Position numbers and translations under genes: made by a program. A stretch of DNA of 28,330 nt from Mariniphaga sp964398855 (lineage in GTDB: Bacteria; Bacteroidota; Bacteroidia; Bacteroidales; Prolixibacteraceae), in NCBI GenBank assembly GCA_964398855.1, contig CAYNOQ010000031.1, positions 1 through 28,330 of the forward strand, written 5' to 3'. The notes below the pieces were generated by a model. The model did not search any database and was not told where the DNA came from. It was given only the letters and a program-made list of their open reading frames with translations. Shown here piece by piece: positions 17,111-24,836 of the stretch. Numbering within the stretch: position 1 is the stretch's first letter; each line of letters starts with the position of its first letter.

Positions 17111-20100
17111 ATGAAGTTCATAATTAACAGAAAAATCCTTATCAGCATGTTGTTTACCGGGCTAACCCTGCTCGGTTACATTTCCTATAAACAACTGCCG
17201 GTGGAACTTATGCCCAATGCAGAGCTTCCCATGCTGTTCGTGCAGATCAACTCCGCCATTGAGGTTGATCCGTCCTATATGGAAAACCAGGCGGTTATCC
17301 CTATTGAAGGCGCCATCGGAACCATGGAGGGCATTGAAAGCATGGAGACATCGCTAAACAGCCGGACAGCTTCCATTCAGGTCAATTTTAATCAGAATGT
17401 CAATTTTAAATACACTTTCCTGAAACTTCAGGAGAAGATAAATCAGGCAGCTGACAATCTGGACGCCAATTTCACAGTCTCGGTGAACCGGGTGAATATT
17501 CAGCAGCTCTCCAACCAGTTTATGGAGCTTCAGGTGAGAGGCAGCGGCGGAACAGACAGGCTGAGAAACATTGTGATTCAGGAAATTGCGGCAGAATTTG
17601 AAAATATTGACGGAATTGCGTCGGTTTCTGTTTTTGGCGGTCAGGAGCGCTCCATTGAGGTTACCTACGACAAGGCTGCCTGCGAAGCCTACGGAATTAC
17701 GCCGTCACAAATCAGAAACGCGGTGGCTTCCGGTTCAACAAACCGCACTTTTGCCGGATACCTGCATGAAAACCAGATGCAGTATTTTGTGCATGTTACC
17801 GCCGAATATGATCAGGTTACAGATATTGAAAACGTCATTGTTGCAGAGGGTCCCGTCTATCTGAAGGACATTGCCAAAGTTTACTTTGGCGTCAAGGAAG
17901 AGGAGAGCATCAGCAGGGTTAACGGACTGGATGCGGTTTCAATCATGCTGGTGAGCGACTCCCAGTCGAACCTGATTGACCTGTCGGAAAAGGTGCTGCA
18001 ACGGGTAGCCGAACTCAATGAAAAGATGGCGTCCAAGGACGTGGAGATGGTAGTGCAGACCAACATTGCCGAAACGATGAAGAAGAACATCGATCAGATA
18101 ATGAATCTGGCGCTTGTTGGCGGATTGTTAGCCATTTTCGTGCTGTGGATTTTTCTGAAAAATCTCCGCATTGTATCCATCATCGCACTGGCTATACCTA
18201 TTTCGGTATTCACCGCTTTCAACCTTTTTTATGCCTTCAATGTCAGTATCAACAGTCTTACGCTTGTTGGGCTTGTGCTTGCCATCGGAATGCTGCTTGA
18301 CAACAGCGTGGTGGTGTTGGAAAATATCTACCGCCTTGCGGGCAAACACTTTTCGCCCGAAAAGGCTGTTACCCAGGGAACAACGGAAGTGTGGCGCTCA
18401 ATTGTTGCCGCCACTTTAACCACGGTTACGGTATTTCTTCCCTTCCTTTTCTCTTCGGAATATATGATTAAGTTGATAGGTAATCATATCGGAGTTTCCA
18501 TCATTTCAACGCTGACCGTTTCGCTTTTTGTTGCCCTGCTGCTGGTTCCCATGGCGGCGCATCTGCTGTTGAAAACCAAGACATCGCACAATATTTTCTT
18601 TGAAAAAGTTACTACCAACAACCGCATAGTTCAGATATATATTTTATTGCTCAAAGCCAGTATGCGCGCTCCGATAACTACAGTTGTGGGAGCAATAGCG
18701 CTCTTTTTCATTACCGTTTTCAGCGTATTGGCAATAAATGTGAACAGGTTAGAAGAGGTTGAAGAAGACCGTTTTCCGGTTTACGTTACAATGCCCACGG
18801 GTTCAACGTTGAATTCCACAGACCTTGTTGTTGCGGAAATTGAAAGCCGTTTGGAAGAGATTGAGGAGAGGCAGGATGTCATTTCCAACATTCAGGAAGA
18901 GGATGCAATCATTACGGTGATTCTGCAGGAAGATTACAAAAAAATCAAAAACCGGACAATCGCCGAAATTAAATCACAGGTTGAGGGATTAGTTAAAAAT
19001 ATTGCTCAGGCAGAAATTACCATCACAGCACCCGTTTCAGGCTCCCGGTTTGGAGGTGGCGGAGGTGGCGGCGGCATGGAGAATTTCAGCCGGTTTTTAG
19101 GTATCGGAACCAATCGCGAGCGCATTGTGGTCAGGGGTGAAGATTTTGATTTGATGAAAGGGGTTGCCGAAGACCTGCAATACTATATCGAAAATCTTGA
19201 ATCGATCAGAAGCGCCAACGTCAGTGTTTCCAGCAACAGACCGGAGCTGCATCTCTACTTCAACCAGCTATTACTCACCCAGTCCGGACTGAACCTGAAC
19301 AACATATCAAGTGAGCTGGGGTCATTTACGCGGGAATTTACTTCCGGTGTAAACTTCAAGCAGGGCAATGAAGAGTACGGCATTATCATCAAGGAAAATT
19401 TATCCGAAGAAGATGAAAAGCGGGAAAAAGACATTGACGATCTGCGACAAATGCCTGTGAGCGCCGGACAAGGCTCAACTTTTGAACTGCAGGACATTGC
19501 AGACATAGTTTATGCCGACGGCATGGCAAGCATAACCCGCGTAAATCAGGAGAAACAGATTGAGCTTTTTTATCGCTTTGTTCCTGAAGCGCAACAGTCA
19601 AAAAGCCTTTTAGAAGGCTACAGGCTTGAAATTGACGAAATTGTGGCAGCCTATAAAATTCCTCCGGGCGTTGCAATTGAAGTGATTCACGAAGAGGAGC
19701 AGTTTTCGGAATTCTACTTTCTGATTGCGGCAACTTTCATCCTTATTCTGATGATTTTAGCCTCAGTTTTTGAATCGCTTACAACCCCGATAGTGCTGAT
19801 GTTTTCAGTGCCATTAGCTGCAATCGGTTCATTTATCGCACTGATTTTCACAGGTAATAATCTGTTTAATGCCAACACGCTGACGGGATTCCTCATTTTG
19901 CTGGGAGTGGTGGTTAACAACGGAATCATCCTGATTGACTACACAAATATTTTACGGAAACGGGGCGAACGGAAATCACGGGCGTTAATCACTGCCGGGC
20001 TTTCGCGCGTACGTCCGATATTGATTACAGCTATCACAACCATAGTTGCCATGATGCCGTTAGCAATGGGGCAATCGGAATATGTGGGCGCCATTGGCGC

Positions 20101-21829
20101 ACCATTTGCCATAACAGTTATCGGCGGCCTTTCGGTGAGCACGCTACTCACTCTGGTTTTTGTGCCAACCCTCTATTTTGGTTTGGAAAATGCGATAAAC
20201 TGGCTGAAATCACTGCACTGGAGTCTGAAAATCCTGCAATTGGTTGTTTTCGTCATTGCCGGATTGTTCATTTTCCTGAAAATCGACTCCTTCATCTGGC
20301 AATTACTCACATTTATGCTCATCACCGTGATGATACCCGGAATTCTGGCATTTGTGCTGACCAGCCTGCGTCAGGCAAGTTCATCGGTAATCAGCGAAAA
20401 TGAGCCTATCCGCATCGTGGTGCAAAAACTGGTGAAAGTTTATGACCGCGACAGCCGGTTTGTCCGGGAATGGAAGGCAGGAATTAAAATCAGAGAGCGT
20501 GCCGGTTTACTAAAAGATTACAAAAAACCGCGCGATTTCTACGACCTCATCTGGCACATTCCGCTTTTTGGCTATCTAATCTATTTTACCTTTTTCTACC
20601 TCACGGGCAGTTTCTGGATGTTAGTGATGTCCCTTGCGCTCTACTTTTTCCTTTTTGTGCTCTACGCTCCCCTGTCTCAGGTTTTGAAAAACAGGCACAA
20701 AGCAACGTCAAATCCCTCCTATCTTAAAACGGAGCTGATAATCAGGCGCATTATTTACTGGGTTGTTCCGCTGGTTTTTCTCTTTATTTTCTTCCGAAGA
20801 TGGGAAAATACCGGGATGGTCATTTTTGTCGGGATTCTCTGGTTTCTACTGCTGGTTATCCACAGCACGGGTAACTATATTCACAATAAGAAACTGAATA
20901 TTGCCCGGATTGGAGGGCGTTTCGGCAACTTGCGCCGCTGGTATTTCACCACTGTCCGGCAGATTCCCGTTATCGGAAAGCGCAAAGTGCCTTTCCGCGC
21001 ACTGAACGGCGTTTCCCTCGAAATTAAAACCGGAATGTTCGGGCTGCTTGGTCCCAACGGCGCCGGAAAATCTACAATGATGCGTATTATCTGCGGAATA
21101 CTTGAACAGAGCTACGGAAAAATATGGATTAACGGATTAGATACGCAGAAACACCGCGAAGAGTTGCAGGGACTGATCGGCTATCTGCCGCAGGCTTTCG
21201 GAACATACGAAAACATGTCGGCATGGGAGTTTCTTGATTATCAGGCAATCCTGAAAGGAATTAAAGACAATAAAATACGTTCCGAACGGCTTGACTACGT
21301 GCTGAAAAGTGTGGGCATGTATGAGCGGAAAGACGATAAAATCGGCTCTTTCTCCGGTGGAATGAAGCAACGTATAGGAATTGCACAGATTCTGCTGAAC
21401 TTACCGCGGATTCTGATAGTGGATGAGCCTACCGCAGGTCTCGACCCGCGCGAACGCATCCGTTTCAGAAATCTGCTTGTGGAGCTGAGCCGCGAGCGGG
21501 TTGTTATTTTCTCCACCCATATCATTGAAGATATTTCCAGCTCCTGCAATCAGGTGGCTGTCATCAACCGTGGCGACCTGAAATATTTTGGCACACCCAA
21601 CGACATGGTGCGCATGGGCGACGGATTTGTCTGGCAAATGACCATTCCCGCAAAAGAGTTTGATGATTTTGACAACAAGCAGCTGATTATCCACCACATG
21701 CGCGATGGAGACACCATTAAAATAAGATTGCTGTCACAGGAAAAACCGTCTGACAACGCAATTCCTGTTTCGCCCAATCTGGAAGATGCTTACCTCTGCC
21801 TGCTGAAAGATTTTACTAAAAACACCTGA
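17111..21829 (+). CDS. RND permease - 6-helix linker - ABC ATPase fusion protein
   Basis: A 1572-residue fusion in one uninterrupted frame. I chose ATG 17111 (MKFIINRKILISMLF, the usual RND beginning); the frame is open further upstream but would overlap the previous gene. Residues 1-1030 are a full RND permease with helix 4 GMLLDNSVVVLENIY (Asp397, Asn398), helix 10 VVVNNGIILID (Asn936, Asn937), two porter loops, and an eight-glycine tract at 648-655. About 1036-1262 add six membrane helices (near 1039, 1062, 1150, 1172, 1214, 1237) with a basic cytoplasmic loop. About 1285-1572 form a complete ABC ATPase: GPNGAGKST (Lys1320), FSGGM (1414-1418), VDEPTAGLD (Asp1438, Glu1439), His1470. Topology agrees: 12 plus 6 helices leave the ATPase in the cytoplasm. 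The next gene starts one base after the stop. Confidence 0.92.
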   Translation: MKFIINRKILISMLFTGLTLLGYISYKQLPVELMPNAELPMLFVQINSAIEVDPSYMENQAVIPIEGAIGTMEGIESMETSLNSRTASIQVNFNQNVNFKYTFLKLQEKINQAADNLDANFTVSVNRVNIQQLSNQFMELQVRGSGGTDRLRNIVIQEIAAEFENIDGIASVSVFGGQERSIEVTYDKAACEAYGITPSQIRNAVASGSTNRTFAGYLHENQMQYFVHVTAEYDQVTDIENVIVAEGPVYLKDIAKVYFGVKEEESISRVNGLDAVSIMLVSDSQSNLIDLSEKVLQRVAELNEKMASKDVEMVVQTNIAETMKKNIDQIMNLALVGGLLAIFVLWIFLKNLRIVSIIALAIPISVFTAFNLFYAFNVSINSLTLVGLVLAIGMLLDNSVVVLENIYRLAGKHFSPEKAVTQGTTEVWRSIVAATLTTVTVFLPFLFSSEYMIKLIGNHIGVSIISTLTVSLFVALLLVPMAAHLLLKTKTSHNIFFEKVTTNNRIVQIYILLLKASMRAPITTVVGAIALFFITVFSVLAINVNRLEEVEEDRFPVYVTMPTGSTLNSTDLVVAEIESRLEEIEERQDVISNIQEEDAIITVILQEDYKKIKNRTIAEIKSQVEGLVKNIAQAEITITAPVSGSRFGGGGGGGGMENFSRFLGIGTNRERIVVRGEDFDLMKGVAEDLQYYIENLESIRSANVSVSSNRPELHLYFNQLLLTQSGLNLNNISSELGSFTREFTSGVNFKQGNEEYGIIIKENLSEEDEKREKDIDDLRQMPVSAGQGSTFELQDIADIVYADGMASITRVNQEKQIELFYRFVPEAQQSKSLLEGYRLEIDEIVAAYKIPPGVAIEVIHEEEQFSEFYFLIAATFILILMILASVFESLTTPIVLMFSVPLAAIGSFIALIFTGNNLFNANTLTGFLILLGVVVNNGIILIDYTNILRKRGERKSRALITAGLSRVRPILITAITTIVAMMPLAMGQSEYVGAIGAPFAITVIGGLSVSTLLTLVFVPTLYFGLENAINWLKSLHWSLKILQLVVFVIAGLFIFLKIDSFIWQLLTFMLITVMIPGILAFVLTSLRQASSSVISENEPIRIVVQKLVKVYDRDSRFVREWKAGIKIRERAGLLKDYKKPRDFYDLIWHIPLFGYLIYFTFFYLTGSFWMLVMSLALYFFLFVLYAPLSQVLKNRHKATSNPSYLKTELIIRRIIYWVVPLVFLFIFFRRWENTGMVIFVGILWFLLLVIHSTGNYIHNKKLNIARIGGRFGNLRRWYFTTVRQIPVIGKRKVPFRALNGVSLEIKTGMFGLLGPNGAGKSTMMRIICGILEQSYGKIWINGLDTQKHREELQGLIGYLPQAFGTYENMSAWEFLDYQAILKGIKDNKIRSERLDYVLKSVGMYERKDDKIGSFSGGMKQRIGIAQILLNLPRILIVDEPTAGLDPRERIRFRNLLVELSRERVVIFSTHIIEDISSSCNQVAVINRGDLKYFGTPNDMVRMGDGFVWQMTIPAKEFDDFDNKQLIIHHMRDGDTIKIRLLSQEKPSDNAIPVSPNLEDAYLCLLKDFTKNT

Positions 21830-21830
21830 A

Positions 21831-22550
21831 ATGAAGCAAAACAACAATATCGCTAACAGCATTAGAAATACGGTGAGAATGATCAGATACAACCTCAAGA
21901 TCATTTTTGCCGGCAGATTTGTCTGGTTTCTTCTGGCAGCATTTGCATTTTTCCTGCTGTTTGCCATTCAAACCGTGCGCACCGGGCAGCCACTGACAGA
22001 CGGAACTGTTTATAACCTGCTGATTTTCCCCGGAATTCTTATCATTTTTTATCCGTCTGTTTTTGGCATTCAAAACGATGACGACTCGCGCATTCTGGAA
22101 ATTCTGTTCGGAATCCCCAACTACCGTTACAAAGTGTGGCTGGCAAGGCTCCTGCTGATTTATATACTCATTTTCCTGATTGTACTTCTCTTTGCAGGCG
22201 CTGCTTCCGTGCTGCTTTACCGCATAAACATCGTGGAAATGTCGTATCAACTGATGTATCCCATTGTATTTATGGGCTCAATGGCTTTTATGTTTTCAAC
22301 AGTTATCAGAAACGGAAACGGAACGGCTGTGGTTATGGTGCTTATCGGCGTGGCGCTGATTATTTTACAGGACGCATTGAGCCGGACCCAGTGGAATGTT
22401 TTTATCAATCCTTTTCAGATACCGGGCAATTTCAACGAGATAATCTGGCAGGGACTGATTACCAAAAACCGGATTTTTCTCAGTTCCGGCATTGTGGTTT
22501 TCATCCTCGTCGGACTTTATAATTTGCAGAAAAGGGAAAAGTTTGTCTAA
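21831..22550 (+). CDS. ABC-2-type permease subunit
   Basis: A 239-residue membrane protein with six predicted helices at about 27-46, 64-80, 103-125, 137-155, 162-180 and 217-233. The polar stretch after helix 2, FGIQNDDDSRILEILFG, resembles the segment that couples ABC-2 permeases to their ATPases. It starts one base after the RND-ABC fusion gene, so the ATPase domain of that protein is its likely partner. Its first 200 residues compare in layout with the permease part of the protein encoded at 8027, but it has no ectodomain. It ends the operon; panD converges three bases further on with no terminator visible in between. Confidence 0.85.
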   Translation: MKQNNNIANSIRNTVRMIRYNLKIIFAGRFVWFLLAAFAFFLLFAIQTVRTGQPLTDGTVYNLLIFPGILIIFYPSVFGIQNDDDSRILEILFGIPNYRYKVWLARLLLIYILIFLIVLLFAGAASVLLYRINIVEMSYQLMYPIVFMGSMAFMFSTVIRNGNGTAVVMVLIGVALIILQDALSRTQWNVFINPFQIPGNFNEIIWQGLITKNRIFLSSGIVVFILVGLYNLQKREKFV

Positions 22551-22553
22551 ACG

Positions 22554-22904
22554 CTACACCAGACGATTGGTTTCGGTTTCCGGAAAAATTATGGAAGGCT
22601 TGAATGTTTTTGCCTCTTCAAAATCCATCATGGCATAGGAGATGATGATAACCTGATCGCCAATTGCAGCTTTTCGTGCTGCGGCTCCGTTCATGCAGAT
22701 GGTTCCCGAGCCGCGCTCTCCTTTAATGACGTAGGTTTCCAGCCGCTCGCCGTTGTTGATATTCACCACCTGCACTTTTTCGTTCTCAATAATGTTGGCG
22801 GCATCCATCAAATCTTCATCAATCGTTATGCTGCCCACATAGTGCAGGTTGGCGTCAGTTACAGTGACTTTGTGAATTTTCGATTTACAAACTTCGATAT
22901 ACAT
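22554..22904 (-). CDS. panD: Aspartate 1-decarboxylase proenzyme
   Basis: It makes beta-alanine from aspartate for pantothenate (vitamin B5) and coenzyme A synthesis. The 116-residue proenzyme cleaves itself to create a pyruvoyl group. I chose ATG 22904 because it places the cleavage site exactly at Gly24-Ser25 (HYVGSITID), as in characterised PanD; an ATG seven codons upstream would overlap panC. The start MYIEVCKSKIHKV is the family's usual N-terminus, with Lys9. GERGSGTICMNGAAAR near residues 68-83 and GDQVIIISYAMM complete the fold. It follows panC after 11 bases, so the two are co-transcribed. Confidence 0.97.
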   Translation of the reverse strand: MYIEVCKSKIHKVTVTDANLHYVGSITIDEDLMDAANIIENEKVQVVNINNGERLETYVIKGERGSGTICMNGAAARKAAIGDQVIIISYAMMDFEEAKTFKPSIIFPETETNRLV

Positions 22905-22915
22905 AGCACAATTTT

Positions 22916-23755
22916 TCAAATCCATTCCATATTGTCAATCAGACGAACATTGCCGCAATATGCTGCAATGCAGCCAGTTTTCCTGCCGTCATGGTTCCAT
23001 GACATAACAGGCTGAAGCGTTTCAAAATCAACAATTTCAAAATACTCAACATTCAGAAACGGGTTTTTGTTGATGGTGTCAATCACCCATTTTTCAGTCT
23101 CTGCCACTGTTTTTTCCCCGGAAAGCTCAATCCCGCGGCGCAGCGTGTCATAAATCACTGCTGCATTTTTTCGTTCTTCGGCGCTGAGCAGCTCATTTCT
23201 TGAACTCATGGCAAGTCCGCTCTCCTCCCGGACAATCGGACAGGGCACAATTTCCACAGGCATTTCCAGCATTTTCACCATTTTGCTGATTATTGCAAGT
23301 TGCTGAAAATCTTTCAACCCAAAATAGGCTTTGCCCGGTTTCACAATCTCAAATAACTTGCTCACCACCTGAGCCACACCGTTGAAATGTCCGGGGCGGT
23401 ACTTCCCCTCCATCACCCGTTCCAAAGAGCCGAAATCAAATTTCCGGGTATCCGGTTCGGGATAAATTTCTTCTGCTTCCGGTGCAAAAACAATATCACA
23501 TCCCGCCGGTTGCAGCAGTTGCAGGTCTGAATCCAGATTCCGCGGATAACGTTTCAGATCGTCCGGATTATTGAACTGGGTGGGATTTACAAATACGCTT
23601 ACGACCACTACCCGGTTTTCACGGGCGGCAGCCTCAACCAGCGACAAATGCCCGCGATGCAGTGCACCCATGGTGGGAACAAAGCCTACATCCGCACTCT
23701 CATACTGATTATCAAGCAAAGAGCGGAATTCCTCTATCTTTTTTATCAGCTTCAT
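22916..23755 (-). CDS. panC: Pantoate-beta-alanine ligase (pantothenate synthetase)
   Basis: A 279-residue enzyme that joins pantoate and beta-alanine using ATP to give pantothenate; panD, next in the operon, supplies the beta-alanine. I chose ATG 23755 (MKLIKKIEEF), the common family start; the frame extends to 23830 without similarity, and ATG 23764 is a close alternative. PTMGALHRGH (residues 27-36) is the HIGH-type nucleotide-binding motif, FVNPTQFN binds pantoate, YFGLKDFQQ and MSSRNELL (KMSKS-like region) complete the active site. Gene order panC-panD, facing away from a glycogen-synthase-like gene, fits Bacteroidota. Confidence 0.97.
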   Translation of the reverse strand: MKLIKKIEEFRSLLDNQYESADVGFVPTMGALHRGHLSLVEAAARENRVVVVSVFVNPTQFNNPDDLKRYPRNLDSDLQLLQPAGCDIVFAPEAEEIYPEPDTRKFDFGSLERVMEGKYRPGHFNGVAQVVSKLFEIVKPGKAYFGLKDFQQLAIISKMVKMLEMPVEIVPCPIVREESGLAMSSRNELLSAEERKNAAVIYDTLRRGIELSGEKTVAETEKWVIDTINKNPFLNVEYFEIVDFETLQPVMSWNHDGRKTGCIAAYCGNVRLIDNMEWI

Positions 23756-23858
23756 TCTATGCATTGACGCTGCAAAGTAAACAAGTTTTTTCCGATTATG
23801 ACACCTGCCTTTTTTAACAGGCAGCAACACCAGCCTAACATAATGGAAATGACTTAAA

Positions 23859-23889
23859 TTGATTATCCGGGATTTTTTTACTATATTTG
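23859..23889 (+). promoter_or_regulatory. Bacteroidota promoter for the glycogen-synthase-like gene
   Basis: TTG at 23859-23861 and TATATTTG at 23882-23889, an exact TAnnTTTG box, are 20 bases apart, the usual spacing. The predicted start near 23896 leaves a leader of about 27 bases before ATG 23923. Confidence 0.7.
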
Positions 23890-23922
23890 CATCTGTTTTA
23901 AAAAACCGCGCTTAAAGTTTAC

Positions 23923-24726
23923 ATGGAAAAGAAAAAGATTCTTTATATTTCACAAGAGATTACACCTTATTTGCCCGAAACAGAGATGTCTGAGATTTCC
24001 CGGTATCTTCCACAGGGAGTACAGGAAAAAGGGAGAGAAATTCGAACATTTATGCCCCGTTACGGCAGCGTTAACGAAAGACGCAACCAGCTACATGAAG
24101 TCATCAGGCTTTCGGGAATGAATTTAGTCATTAATGACACCGACCACCCGCTGATTATTAAAGTTGCTTCTATTCAGACTGCACGGATGCAGGTCTATTT
24201 CATTGATAATGAAGACTATTTTCACCGCAAACATGTTTTTGCCAACTCCAAAGGTGAAGAGTTTCCCGACAACGATGAGCGGATTCTTTTCTTTGCACGC
24301 GGTGTTCTTGAAACGGTTATCAAACTCCGCTGGGCACCGGACATTATCCATTGCCACGGCTGGATGACTGCATTGGTTCCGATGTTTATCAAGAAATATT
24401 ACTACAACAACCCGCTGTTTGTTCAATCCAAAGTGATTTATTCGCTCTATAACGACAAGTTTAAAAAGCCACTGAATCCCGAATTGAAAAATAAAGTTCT
24501 TATGGACGGAATTGTTCCTGAAGATGTAGCATATCTTGAAAATCCGGACTATCTGAATCTGAGCAAAATGGCTATCGATTATTCGGACGCCCTCATTCAG
24601 GGAACAGAGAATTTGAACATCGATATCGGAGAATATATTAAAACCCTTAATAAGCCATTTCTCGCTCTTCAGCCAAAAGATGACTATATTGATACTTATG
24701 ATGAGTTCTACCAAACTATCTGGTAG
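23923..24726 (+). CDS. Glycogen/starch synthase N-terminal-domain-like protein, short form
   Basis: A 267-residue protein resembling only the first Rossmann half of GT5 glycogen synthases: ILYISQEITPYLP, then GREIRTFMPRYGSVNERR, VYFIDNEDYFHRK, FFARGVLETV and PDIIHCHGWMTALVPMF. The second half, with the ADP-glucose-binding residues of the GT-B fold, is missing, and the N-terminal KxGGL loop is replaced by PETEMSEI. Catalytic glycogen synthesis therefore looks unlikely. The short form ends naturally (TAG) without a frameshift remnant downstream, and I recall similar short proteins between panC and a DUF4270 gene in other Bacteroidota, so it is probably a conserved protein with a different role rather than a broken gene. 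Confidence 0.8.
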   Translation: MEKKKILYISQEITPYLPETEMSEISRYLPQGVQEKGREIRTFMPRYGSVNERRNQLHEVIRLSGMNLVINDTDHPLIIKVASIQTARMQVYFIDNEDYFHRKHVFANSKGEEFPDNDERILFFARGVLETVIKLRWAPDIIHCHGWMTALVPMFIKKYYYNNPLFVQSKVIYSLYNDKFKKPLNPELKNKVLMDGIVPEDVAYLENPDYLNLSKMAIDYSDALIQGTENLNIDIGEYIKTLNKPFLALQPKDDYIDTYDEFYQTIW

Positions 24727-24780
24727 TTATTAAATAGTCAAAATTTTCACCATTTTCATAGCTCCCTCACCGATTTTTTA

Positions 24781-24788
24781 TAGGTTTG
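24781..24788 (+). promoter_or_regulatory. Possible -7 box for the DUF4270 lipoprotein gene
   Basis: TAGGTTTG fits TAnnTTTG, with a weak -33 region (TTTTC near 24753). A start near 24795 would lie after the TTG at 24786, which supports GTG 24837 as the start codon of the next gene. Confidence 0.35.
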
Positions 24789-24836
24789 TGTTTTATTTTG
24801 TGCAATCGGAGAATAACTATTAAAAACAAAATTTCC

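Noticed and set aside
20150..21050. The RND-ABC join as an assembly or frameshift artefact
   Set aside because: The frame stays open through a linker rich in plausible membrane helices, codon use does not change visibly, and the helix count gives a consistent topology. Only external reads could settle it fully.
23805..23824. Inverted repeat CTGCCT / AGGCAG upstream of panC as a terminator or operator
   Set aside because: Only six base pairs, no T-run in the right place on either strand relative to a gene end.
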